Below are positions 57,318 through 64,000 of a stretch of DNA of 64,000 nt, piece after piece; positions within the stretch are counted from its first letter, which is position 1, and every line of letters starts with the position of its first letter. The stretch is from Luteipulveratus halotolerans (GTDB lineage Bacteria; Actinomycetota; Actinomycetes; Actinomycetales; Dermatophilaceae). A model generated the notes under the pieces. The model had not been told where the DNA came from and did not search any database. It worked only from the letters and a program-made list of their open reading frames with translations. The position numbers and the translations under genes were made by a program. Location of the stretch: NCBI RefSeq assembly GCF_001247745.1, contig NZ_LAIR01000002.1, positions 62,001-126,000 on the forward strand. Reading direction: 5' to 3'.

Positions 57318-58805
57318 TCAGGCCTTGAGGTAGTCCGGATCGGTGTCCGAGTCGATGCGGCCGAGCTTGGCGTGATGACGACTGTAAGCGAAGTAGATGA
57401 CGAACCCGAGCGCCATCCAGACCAGGAACCGCAGCCACGTCTCGATCGACAGGTTGAGCATCAGGTAGGTGCAGATCACCGCCGACACGATCGGCAGCAC
57501 CGGCGAGAACGGCACCTTGAACGAGCGCTGCAGGTCGGGGCGGCGCTTGCGCAGGATCGGGATCGCCAGCGAGACCAGGGCGAACGCCGACAGCGTGCCG
57601 ATGTTGACCATCTCCTCGAGCTTGCCGATCGGCGTGAGCGAGGAGACCAGCGCGACGATGGTGCCGATGACCAGGGTGAGGCGCACCGGCGTACCGGTCT
57701 TGTCGTGGGTGTGTGCCAGTCCCTTGGGCAGCAGGTTGTCGCGGGCCATCGCGAACAGCACGCGGGTGGCGCCGATCATCAGGGTCATGACGACGGTGCA
57801 CAGACCGGCGACCGCGCCCGCGGAGATGATCGTCGCGTAACCGCCCTTGCCGGCGTCGGTGAACGCCGAGGCGAGCGCCGCCTTGGGGTCGATGTCGCTG
57901 TACTTGACCATGCCGGTGATCACCAGCGAGACCGCGACGTAGAGCACGGTGCAGATGATCAGCGAGGCGATGATGCCGATGGGCAGGTCGCGCTGCGGGT
58001 TCTTGGCCTCCTCGGCCGTGGTCGCGACGACGTCGAACCCGATGTAGGCGAAGAACACCAGCGATGCCGCGGTGAAGATGCCCATGACACCGAACGCCGC
58101 CGGGTCCAGGCCGAGAATCGTGTCGAACACAGGGCGGTGGATGCCGGTCTTGGCGGCTGCCTCGGTCGACTCGGGGATGAACGGGCTGTAGTTGTCCTTG
58201 TCGATGAAACCGATGCCCGCGATGATCACGAACAGCACGATGAACAGCTTGAGGAACACCAGCGCCATGTTGACGCGCAGCGACTCCTTGATGCCGAAGG
58301 CGATCAGCGCCGTCAGCACCGCGACGAGCAGGAACGCCATCAGGTCGAAGCTCGACCCGGGCGCCACGGATGCGGGCAGCGTCCAGTCGGCGTGGCTGAT
58401 GAGCTCGGTGAAGTACTGGCTCCAGCCCTGGGCCACGACGGACGCGCCGAGCATGAGCTCCAGGAACAGGTCCCAGCCGATGATCCACGCGATCAGCTCA
58501 CCGAGCGTGGCGTAGGAGAAGGTGTACGCCGACCCGCTCACCGGCACGGTCGAGGCCAGCTCGGCGTAGCAGAGGGCCGCGAGACCGCAGCAGACCGCGC
58601 CGACGATGAAGGAGATCACCACGGCGGGGCCGGCGAGCTCCTGGGCGGCGCGGCCGGTGGTCGTGAAGATTCCGGCGCCGATGATGACGCCGATCCCGAA
58701 GAGGGTCAGGTCGAGGGCGGTCAGCCGTCTCTTGAGCTGGAACTCGTGGTCTTCGGTGGTGTCGCCGATCGACTGCTCGATCGACTTCGTCCGCATGACG
58801 CTCAT
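57318..58805 (-). CDS. APC-family cationic amino acid permease
   Basis: A 495-aa transporter with 12 or more membrane helices. Family hallmarks: LTLFGIGVIIGAGIFTTTGR in helix 1 (unwound substrate region), CGLAALCYAELASTVPVSGS, FFAYIGFDVVATTAEEAKNP (helix 6 and following loop) and RVLFAMARDNLLPKGLAHTH. These are most like the CAT/YhdG group, so a basic or broad amino acid is likely. The ATG at 58805 has GAAGGGAG about 10 bases upstream; a further ATG is nine bases on. Its stop is 39 bases from the peptide deformylase start. Confidence 0.9.
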   Translation of the reverse strand: MSVMRTKSIEQSIGDTTEDHEFQLKRRLTALDLTLFGIGVIIGAGIFTTTGRAAQELAGPAVVISFIVGAVCCGLAALCYAELASTVPVSGSAYTFSYATLGELIAWIIGWDLFLELMLGASVVAQGWSQYFTELISHADWTLPASVAPGSSFDLMAFLLVAVLTALIAFGIKESLRVNMALVFLKLFIVLFVIIAGIGFIDKDNYSPFIPESTEAAAKTGIHRPVFDTILGLDPAAFGVMGIFTAASLVFFAYIGFDVVATTAEEAKNPQRDLPIGIIASLIICTVLYVAVSLVITGMVKYSDIDPKAALASAFTDAGKGGYATIISAGAVAGLCTVVMTLMIGATRVLFAMARDNLLPKGLAHTHDKTGTPVRLTLVIGTIVALVSSLTPIGKLEEMVNIGTLSAFALVSLAIPILRKRRPDLQRSFKVPFSPVLPIVSAVICTYLMLNLSIETWLRFLVWMALGFVIYFAYSRHHAKLGRIDSDTDPDYLKA

Positions 58806-58871
58806 GCGTGGCTCCCTTCGGGCGATGAGTCGGCGAGCCAGGCTAGCCACATCGGAGGGATTACTGGCGAG

Positions 58872-59789
58872 TCAGTCCGTGTGTCCCACGGAGTGGTGTG
58901 GTGAGACGTCCTCGCGCGAGATGGTCCAGCCCGGGTCGGACTCGGCGTCGGCGAGGTCGTGGTCGCGTGCTCGGCGTACGACGCGGGGCGAGACGCGCGA
59001 CTGGTGGCGGCGGTGCCAGGGCGTCCGGATCCGGTCGCGCAGCGGGGTCCGCTCGTCGTCGTTCTCGAGGTAGCGACCGAGGTGGTGGATCGGGACGTCG
59101 GTGACCTCGACCTCCTCGTCGGCCTCGGGAGCCGGCCGGTCGCGGACGAGGGTCGGGTCGGGCGCGCCACCCGGCCGGTCGGGTCCGCCAGAGCCGCCAG
59201 GTCCGCCGGGCCCGCGGGTCGGCCCGCCGTTGCCGGGTGTGCCGGGCTTGCCGCCGGCGGCCTCGGGGCCGTCCTCGGCCGGGTCGAACCCGCCGAAGAT
59301 CTGGCTGCAGATCAGGCGGTAGGTCTCGTCGGGGTCGCGGACCCAGTGGATGGTCGACAGGGCCTGGTCCTGGCCGGCGCTCTCGAGGACGAACGTGCCG
59401 TAGCCGAGGACGCGGCCGAGCGGCGAGCGGGTGTAGGACATGTCGGTCACACGCGCCATCGGCATCATCGCGACCTTGCGCGTGATGATGCCGTAGAGCA
59501 GCAGCAGTCTCTTGTCGGTGGCGACGAACCAGCTGAAGTGCCAGTTGACCATGACCCAGGCCATGCGGATCGCCAGGACGAACCACAGCCACCAGGCGGC
59601 GTTGGTGAGCAGGCCCATGCGGGCCGGTGCGATCGTGCCGATCGTGATGACGAGGAAGAACCCGAAGATCGTGGTCGCCACGGGTTCGACGCGAGCCGCC
59701 CAGTGCTCCTGCATGGCGACGACGACCTTCTCCTTGGGGAGCCGGTAGGGCGCCAGTCGTTCGACGGCGCGCCGGTTGACGCCGTCCAC
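58872..59789 (-). CDS. Membrane PH-domain (bPH2-like) protein
   Basis: A 305-aa protein of unknown exact role. Two TM helices (about 35-55 and 62-85) are followed by a bacterial PH-like domain: WFVATDKRLLLLYGIITRKV, MMPMARVTDMSYTRSPLGRV and GTFVLESAGQDQALSTIHWV. A Gly/Pro-rich linker (GNGGPTRGPGGPGG) and a charged tail follow. The start is a GTG at 59789. It lies downstream of the small membrane protein gene on the same strand. Confidence 0.8.
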   Translation of the reverse strand: MDGVNRRAVERLAPYRLPKEKVVVAMQEHWAARVEPVATTIFGFFLVITIGTIAPARMGLLTNAAWWLWFVLAIRMAWVMVNWHFSWFVATDKRLLLLYGIITRKVAMMPMARVTDMSYTRSPLGRVLGYGTFVLESAGQDQALSTIHWVRDPDETYRLICSQIFGGFDPAEDGPEAAGGKPGTPGNGGPTRGPGGPGGSGGPDRPGGAPDPTLVRDRPAPEADEEVEVTDVPIHHLGRYLENDDERTPLRDRIRTPWHRRHQSRVSPRVVRRARDHDLADAESDPGWTISREDVSPHHSVGHTD

Positions 59790-59794
59790 GGGCG

Positions 59795-59965
59795 TTAGCC
59801 GCCGTTCAGGATGTTGTCGAAGAAGTTGCCGATGTTGGTGACGCCGTCGGACAGGATCGACCAGACGTTGCGCACCAGATCGGCGGACTTGTCAGGCGAT
59901 GTCACGACCGCGTAGACGACGAACGCAAGCACCACCCAGGGGACGAACGACTTGATCTTCGCCAT
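59795..59965 (-). CDS. Small membrane protein
   Basis: A 56-aa protein with one TM helix at about residues 7-22 (FVPWVVLAFVVYAVVTS) and a short outer part (DKSADLVRNVWSILSDGVTN, FFDNILNGG). The ATG at 59965 has GGAGGA eight bases upstream, and the next gene's start is five bases after its stop, both supporting a real gene. Function unknown, probably acting with the PH-domain protein. Confidence 0.65.
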   Translation of the reverse strand: MAKIKSFVPWVVLAFVVYAVVTSPDKSADLVRNVWSILSDGVTNIGNFFDNILNGG

Positions 59966-60074
59966 CGGGTTCCTCCGTGGGTGACATGGGCCGGGGCTGA
60001 TCCTGCCACAGATGTGGTGCCTGTGACTGGAGTGACATGGGAGACGCGCGAACCGGCGTACGCTCACAGGCGCC

Positions 60075-61049
60075 ATGAGCGAGATCTCCACCGAGCTGCG
60101 CGCTGCTCTCGAACGCGCGTCGTCCGGCGCGTCCACGGTAGCGGTGACGGCCGCCGTCGAACGGCTCAGCGCCCGATATCGCACCGTCGCGGCCGCCGAC
60201 AGCCCGATCCTCAGCAGTCGCGCGGACGTCCTGGCGTACGCCGTCTACCGGATGCCTGCGACGTACGCCGCCGTCCGCCTGGCCCTGCTGCACGGGCTCG
60301 ACGCCGGGCTGGGTGCGGTCGAGTCGCTCGTCGACCTGGGCGGTGGCACGGGTGCGTCGGTGTGGGCTGCGGCGGACGTGCTGCCGGGCCTGGCGCAGGC
60401 GACCGTGCTCGAGCAGGTGGCCGAGGCGCACCGGCTCGGTCGCGACCTCGCGGGCGACACTCTGCCGCGGGCCGACTGGCGGACCTGGCGGCTCGGCGAG
60501 CCGGTGCCTGCGGGCGACCTGGTCACGGTGTCCTACGTCCTGAGCGAGCTCTCGCCGTCGCAGCAGCAGCGGGTGGTCGACGACGCGACGGGTGCCGCGC
60601 AGCGCGCGGTCCTGGTCGTCGAGCCTGGTACGCCGGACGGTCACCGGCGGGTGCTCACGGCGCGTGCGGCGTTGATCGACGCCGACTGGCAGGTTATCGC
60701 TCCGTGCCCGCACGCGCTCGGCTGCCCGCTCGCGGTCGACGACTGGTGTCACTTCGCGGCGCGGGTCAACCGGTCGGCGCTGCACCGCAAGGTCAAGGGT
60801 GGCGAGCTCAGCCACGAGGACGAGAAGTTCTCCTACGTGCTCGCCGTCCGGCCGGGAGAGGCGCCGTCGCCGGGAGGCGCGGCGCGCGTCGTACGACACC
60901 CGGTCAAGCGCAAGGGGCTGGTCGAGCTGCAGCTGTGCCGGCCGGATGGCTCCGCGGGGCGTGAGGTCGTGAGCAAGCGGCAGGGGCCCGCGTACAAGGC
61001 GGCGCGTGACGTGGCCTGGGGCGACGCCTGGCCGCCCGACCCCTCCTGA
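60075..61049 (+). CDS. Rsm22-like small ribosomal subunit methyltransferase family protein
   Basis: A 324-aa SAM-dependent protein of the Rsm22 family, which in mitochondria is needed for small-subunit assembly. The SAM motif is VESLVDLGGGTGASVWAA (about residues 82-99), then DLVTVSYVLSELSPSQQQ and VLVVEPGTPDGHR. A Cys cluster typical of Rsm22 follows: CPHALGCPLAVDDWCHF (three of the Cys seen) with SYVLAVRP after it. A metal site is likely. The ATG is at 60075; the gene stands alone. Confidence 0.85.
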   Translation: MSEISTELRAALERASSGASTVAVTAAVERLSARYRTVAAADSPILSSRADVLAYAVYRMPATYAAVRLALLHGLDAGLGAVESLVDLGGGTGASVWAAADVLPGLAQATVLEQVAEAHRLGRDLAGDTLPRADWRTWRLGEPVPAGDLVTVSYVLSELSPSQQQRVVDDATGAAQRAVLVVEPGTPDGHRRVLTARAALIDADWQVIAPCPHALGCPLAVDDWCHFAARVNRSALHRKVKGGELSHEDEKFSYVLAVRPGEAPSPGGAARVVRHPVKRKGLVELQLCRPDGSAGREVVSKRQGPAYKAARDVAWGDAWPPDPS

Positions 61050-61125
61050 CGCTCCACCCGCTCTGTCGGCGAACTGCCAAAGAAGTGCTTGACGGTACGA
61101 CGGCCGGTTGCCCATACTTCCAAAC

Positions 61126-61689
61126 ATGTCTTTGGGAGATGAGGCCGACGAGCAGACGTCGGCGTTGCGGGCTGTGGCTCACCCGGTTCGGCTGCAGATC
61201 CTGTCGCTGCTCACCGGCGCCGCGATGAGCGCGGCCGAGATCGCCCGGGAGCTCGACATCACGCAGGCCAACGCGAGCTATCACGTGCGGGTGCTGGCCC
61301 GGTCCGGCCACGTGCAGGAGGTCGGCACCGAGAGCGTGCGCGGCGGCGTGGCCAAGAAGTACGCCTACCTCAGCGAGGCCGACCGTGCCGCTCGGGGCGG
61401 GAGCGGCGGGTCGACGTTCGACCCCGGCGACTGGCAGCTGCAGATCGAGGCGATCGCTCAGGAGCTGCGCCGACGGATCCGCGACCGCAAGCCGGGCGGC
61501 AAGGGCAACATCACCGACGCCGAGCTGTGGGTGACCCCGGAGGTGTGGGGCAAGGTCGCCTCACTCGTCCACGAGGCGAGCGCCCTCGTCCATCAGGAGG
61601 CCCAGCGCCCCCGCGCCGAAGGCACCATCAAGGTCAACATGCAGGCGTTCCTCTTCGAGATGAACGACGACACGAAGGCCGCCCGATGA
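61126..61689 (+). CDS. ArsR-family winged-helix regulator
   Basis: A 187-aa regulator. The DNA-binding domain is AVAHPVRLQILSLLTGAAMS, AAEIARELDITQANASYHVR, VLARSGHVQEVGTE. A longer C-terminal domain (about 90-187) probably binds a ligand or dimerises; there is no metal-binding CxC. The ATG at 61126 (MSLGDEAD) was chosen over an upstream TTG. Its stop overlaps the MFS transporter ATG, so the pair forms a regulator-exporter operon that it probably represses. Confidence 0.85.
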   Translation: MSLGDEADEQTSALRAVAHPVRLQILSLLTGAAMSAAEIARELDITQANASYHVRVLARSGHVQEVGTESVRGGVAKKYAYLSEADRAARGGSGGSTFDPGDWQLQIEAIAQELRRRIRDRKPGGKGNITDAELWVTPEVWGKVASLVHEASALVHQEAQRPRAEGTIKVNMQAFLFEMNDDTKAAR

Positions 61690-62933
61690 AGATGGCCGAG
61701 TCGTGGGAAGCGTTGCAGGACAAGCGTTTTCGGTGGTTCTTCATCGCGCGGGCCACATCGCTCGCTGGTTCGTCGATGGCGCCGGTGGCGCTCGCGTTCG
61801 CCGTACTGCACGTCGACAAGAGGGCGAGCGCTCTCGCGACCGTCATGACGGGCCGCATGGTCGCGCTCGTCGTCTTCCTGCTCATCGGAGGTGTCGTCGC
61901 CGACCGGATGTCGCGCCGTCGGGTCATCCAGGTGTCGCACGCCCTGACCGCCATCACCCAGGGCAGCGTCGCGGCGCTCATCATCACAGGGGTCGCGACC
62001 ATCCCGATGATCCTGGTGATCGAGTGCGTCAACGGCGCAGTGTCGGCCTTCACGATGCCGTCGATGCAGGGGCTGGTCCCTCAGCTGGTCGAGCCGAGAC
62101 TCCTGCAGCAGGCCAACGCGCTGATGTCGTTCGCGCGCTACGGCACGCAGATCCTCGGCCCGGTGGTGGCCGGCCTGATCGTGGCCGGCCCCGGTGGCGG
62201 CTGGGCCCTGGCCGTCGACTCGCTGACCTACGTCATCGCCATCGTGGCCTTGGCTCGCATCGCGCTGCCGCCCGCTGCGCACAGCGGTGAGTCGATGCTG
62301 GCCGACCTGCGTGAGGGCTGGCAGGAGTTCGCCTCGCGGACCTGGCTGTGGGTGATCGTCGTCGGCTTCGGCGTGCTCAACGCCATGACGGCCGGCGCCT
62401 GGGCGGTGCTCGGCCCCTACATCGCCGAGACCGATCCCACCCTCGGCGTACGCGGCTGGAGCCTCGTCCTGAGCGCCCAGGCCGCCGGGGCGATCGTGAT
62501 GACGCTGGTGCTGATGCGGACCCAGCTGAACCGACCGCTTCGGTCCGGGATGATCGGTGTCGCGCTCATGGGCGCGCCGATCTTCGTGCTCGGCGTGCGG
62601 CCGATGACGCTGCTGCTCATGCCGATCGCGTTCGTCGCAGGCGTCGGCACCGAGGCCTTCGGCACCGGCTGGAGCGTGGCCATGATGGAGAACGTGCCCG
62701 AGCACGCACAGTCGCGGGTGTGGTCCTACGACATGCTCGGCTCGTTCGTCGCGATCCCGATCGGGACGACGGTGTTCGGCTGGCTGGCCACGGCGACCGA
62801 TCCGAGCAGGATCGTCGCAGTCACCGGCGTGGCCTACACCGTCATCGCCCTCGGGATCCTCCTCGTGCCAAGCGTCCGCAACCTCGGACGCGTGAAACCC
62901 GTTGCGACAGAGGCGAGTTCGCTGGCCGGGTAG
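61686..62933 (+). CDS. MFS transporter (drug exporter-like)
   Basis: A 415-aa major facilitator with 10-12 helices. Features: FRWFFIARATSLAGSSMAPV, GGVVADRMSRRRVIQVSHAL (MFS motif A, DRxxRR), LMSFARYGTQILGPVVAGLI and WSLVLSAQAAGAIVMTLVLM. It resembles the MefA/Tet-like exporter group; the substrate is unknown. It overlaps the ArsR-like gene by four bases and ends 98 bases from the convergent upp gene. Confidence 0.88.
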   Translation: MKMAESWEALQDKRFRWFFIARATSLAGSSMAPVALAFAVLHVDKRASALATVMTGRMVALVVFLLIGGVVADRMSRRRVIQVSHALTAITQGSVAALIITGVATIPMILVIECVNGAVSAFTMPSMQGLVPQLVEPRLLQQANALMSFARYGTQILGPVVAGLIVAGPGGGWALAVDSLTYVIAIVALARIALPPAAHSGESMLADLREGWQEFASRTWLWVIVVGFGVLNAMTAGAWAVLGPYIAETDPTLGVRGWSLVLSAQAAGAIVMTLVLMRTQLNRPLRSGMIGVALMGAPIFVLGVRPMTLLLMPIAFVAGVGTEAFGTGWSVAMMENVPEHAQSRVWSYDMLGSFVAIPIGTTVFGWLATATDPSRIVAVTGVAYTVIALGILLVPSVRNLGRVKPVATEASSLAG

Positions 62934-62963
62934 GCGTTGGGTTCGATCGTGGACGGAGGGCTC

Positions 62964-63024
62964 ATCTCGGCGACGATGCCGGCTCGGGCGAGCCTGCGAG
63001 TCCGACCGGAGGAGGAGCCGAGAT
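62964..63024. terminator. Possible terminator between MFS gene and upp
   Basis: Outer ATCTCGGC (62964-62971) pairs with GCCGAGAT (63017-63024) and an inner GGCTCG-GG-CGAGCC hairpin lies at 62981-62994. Between convergent genes; moderate evidence. Confidence 0.45.
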
Positions 63025-63031
63025 CAAGGGT

Positions 63032-63673
63032 TCATTGTGCGACGCCGTAGAGGCGGTCGCCCGCGTCGCCGAGGCCGGGGACGATGTAGCCGTGCTCGTT
63101 GAGCCGCTCGTCGATGGCGCCCGTGACCAGTGTGACCGGCACGTGCAGGTCACCGATCTGCTTCTTGAGCGCCTCGATCCCCTCGGGTGCGCACAGCAGC
63201 GTCACCGCGGTGATGTCGTCGGCGCCGCGCTCGACGAGGTATCGGATCGACATCGCGAGTGTGCCGCCGGTGGCGAGCATCGGGTCGATGACGTAGCACT
63301 GCCGGCCGGACAGGTCGTCGGGCAGCCGGTTGGCGTAGGTGACGGCCTCGAGCGTCTCCTCGTTGCGGGCCATCCCGAGGAAGCCGACCTCGGCCGACGG
63401 CAGCATGCGCACCATGCCCTCGAGCATGCCGAGCCCGGCCCGCAGGATCGGGACGACGAGAGGCTTGGGGTTGGCCAGCTTGATGCCGGTGGTCGGCGCG
63501 ACAGGCGTCTCGATCTCGAACGGCTCCGTGCGCACGTCGCGGGTCGCCTCGTAGGCGAGCAGCGTCATCAGCTCTTCGGCGAGGCGCCTGAACGTGGGGG
63601 AGTCGGTCTCCTTGGCGCGCAGGTACGTCAGCTTGTGGGCGATGAGCGGGTGGTCCGCGACGATGACGCGCAT
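63032..63673 (-). CDS. upp: Uracil phosphoribosyltransferase
   Basis: Salvages uracil with PRPP to UMP. The product is 213 aa. Motifs: HPLIAHKLTYLRAKETDSPT at the start, KPLVVPILRAGLGMLEGMVR, CYVIDPMLATGGTLAMSIRY (PRPP loop) and YIVPGLGDAGDRLYGV at the C-terminus (uracil site). The ATG at 63673 is divergent from tadA across 16 bases. Confidence 0.96.
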   Translation of the reverse strand: MRVIVADHPLIAHKLTYLRAKETDSPTFRRLAEELMTLLAYEATRDVRTEPFEIETPVAPTTGIKLANPKPLVVPILRAGLGMLEGMVRMLPSAEVGFLGMARNEETLEAVTYANRLPDDLSGRQCYVIDPMLATGGTLAMSIRYLVERGADDITAVTLLCAPEGIEALKKQIGDLHVPVTLVTGAIDERLNEHGYIVPGLGDAGDRLYGVAQ

Positions 63674-63689
63674 GGGCCAGACTCTAGCT

Positions 63690-64000
63690 GTGACCGAGCT
63701 GCGCCCGCCTGCCGTCCATGCGTCGTACGCCGCGTGGCTGGGTCGACCTCTCGCGCTCGCCCGCGAGGCCGCGGCCGATGGTGACGTCCCTGTCGGCGCG
63801 GTGGTGGTCGACGGTGACGGGCAGGTCGTCGGCGACGGGCGCAACCGGCGTACGGCCGACGGCGACCCGCTCGCTCACGCCGAGGTGGTGGCGCTGCGTG
63901 CGGCGGCCGAGGCGCGCGGAGGCTGGCGGCTCGACGACTGCACGCTCGTGGTCACGCTCGAGCCATGCCCGATGTGCGCGGGCGCAGCGCTCCAGGCGCG
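63690..64000 (+). CDS. tadA: tRNA-specific adenosine deaminase TadA (partial, C-terminus beyond window)
   Basis: Deaminates A34 to inosine in tRNA-Arg(ACG), whose gene is also in this window (50924-50996). About 103 codons are visible. Zinc site: HAEVVALRAAAE with the catalytic Glu, and LEPCPMCAGAAL with the two Cys. VPVGAVVVDGDGQVVGDGRN precedes it. The start is a GTG at 63690. The gene runs off the right edge. Confidence 0.92.
   Translation, partial: MTELRPPAVHASYAAWLGRPLALAREAAADGDVPVGAVVVDGDGQVVGDGRNRRTADGDPLAHAEVVALRAAAEARGGWRLDDCTLVVTLEPCPMCAGAALQA

Overview
The window is a piece of high-GC, densely packed DNA typical of an actinobacterium. GTP-type PEP carboxykinase, a PhoP-like two-component pair, an LCP cell-wall ligase, a CbiM/CbiQ/CbiO metal transporter and a factor-independent urate oxidase fit a member of the Micrococcales; Dermacoccaceae or Intrasporangiaceae is my guess, and the sequence alone does not fix the genus. 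Most operons run on the minus strand with 1-4 base stop/start overlaps (ATGA, TGATG).

Layout. 1-6.3 kb: cell envelope (partial penicillin-binding protein, LCP protein, tRNA-Ser, GtrA, PhoR/PhoP-like sensor and regulator). 6.4-10.7 kb: glycerol use (glpD divergent from glpF-glpK). 10.7-15.4 kb: an ECF sigma factor with two paralogous membrane-anchored partners, then pckG. 15.4-16.15 kb: an intergenic block of structured repeats. 16.2-20.8 kb: two RNA methyltransferases, a LuxR-like regulator, a secreted I36-like protein and a cis-prenyltransferase.

20.9-41.0 kb is the main metabolic theme, a nearly complete purine-to-glycerate route: guanine deaminase, xanthine dehydrogenase (xdhABC), urate oxidase, a urate-type permease fused to an OHCU-decarboxylase domain, a second free OHCU decarboxylase, HIU hydrolase, allantoinase, ureidoglycine aminohydrolase, glyoxylate carboligase, tartronate semialdehyde reductase, glycerate kinase and a frameshifted hydroxypyruvate isomerase. 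Allantoate amidohydrolase and ureidoglycolate lyase are not in the window. Two short operator families mark transcription-unit heads: TCAACA-N3-TGTTGA before xdhA and before the uricase gene, and three alternating half-sites (TTCCG-N5-CGGAA-N6-TTCCG type) before the uricase gene and hyi. IclR and DauR-type regulators lie at the two ends of the locus. 41-44.4 kb: aldo/keto reductase, AraC/GlxA regulator and a saccharopine-dehydrogenase-like protein.

44.56-50.97 kb is a decayed genomic island in tRNA-Arg(ACG), bounded by 61-bp direct repeats. It carries a truncated tyrosine recombinase, a GntR gene split by an IS3-family element (itself frameshifted), a GNAT acetyltransferase and a tightly overlapped three-gene cassette of uncharacterised proteins led by a TIGR04255-like protein. 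This cassette is the best candidate for an undescribed system.

51-64 kb: a lipoprotein, an SMP-30 family protein, a cobalt/nickel ECF transporter preceded by a palindromic operator, peptide deformylase, an amino acid permease, a PH-domain membrane protein, an Rsm22-like protein, an ArsR regulator with an MFS exporter, uracil phosphoribosyltransferase and the start of tadA. Dispersed GC-rich palindromic repeats cluster in the gaps at 28.0, 39.0, 42.0-42.3 and 56.2-56.7 kb.
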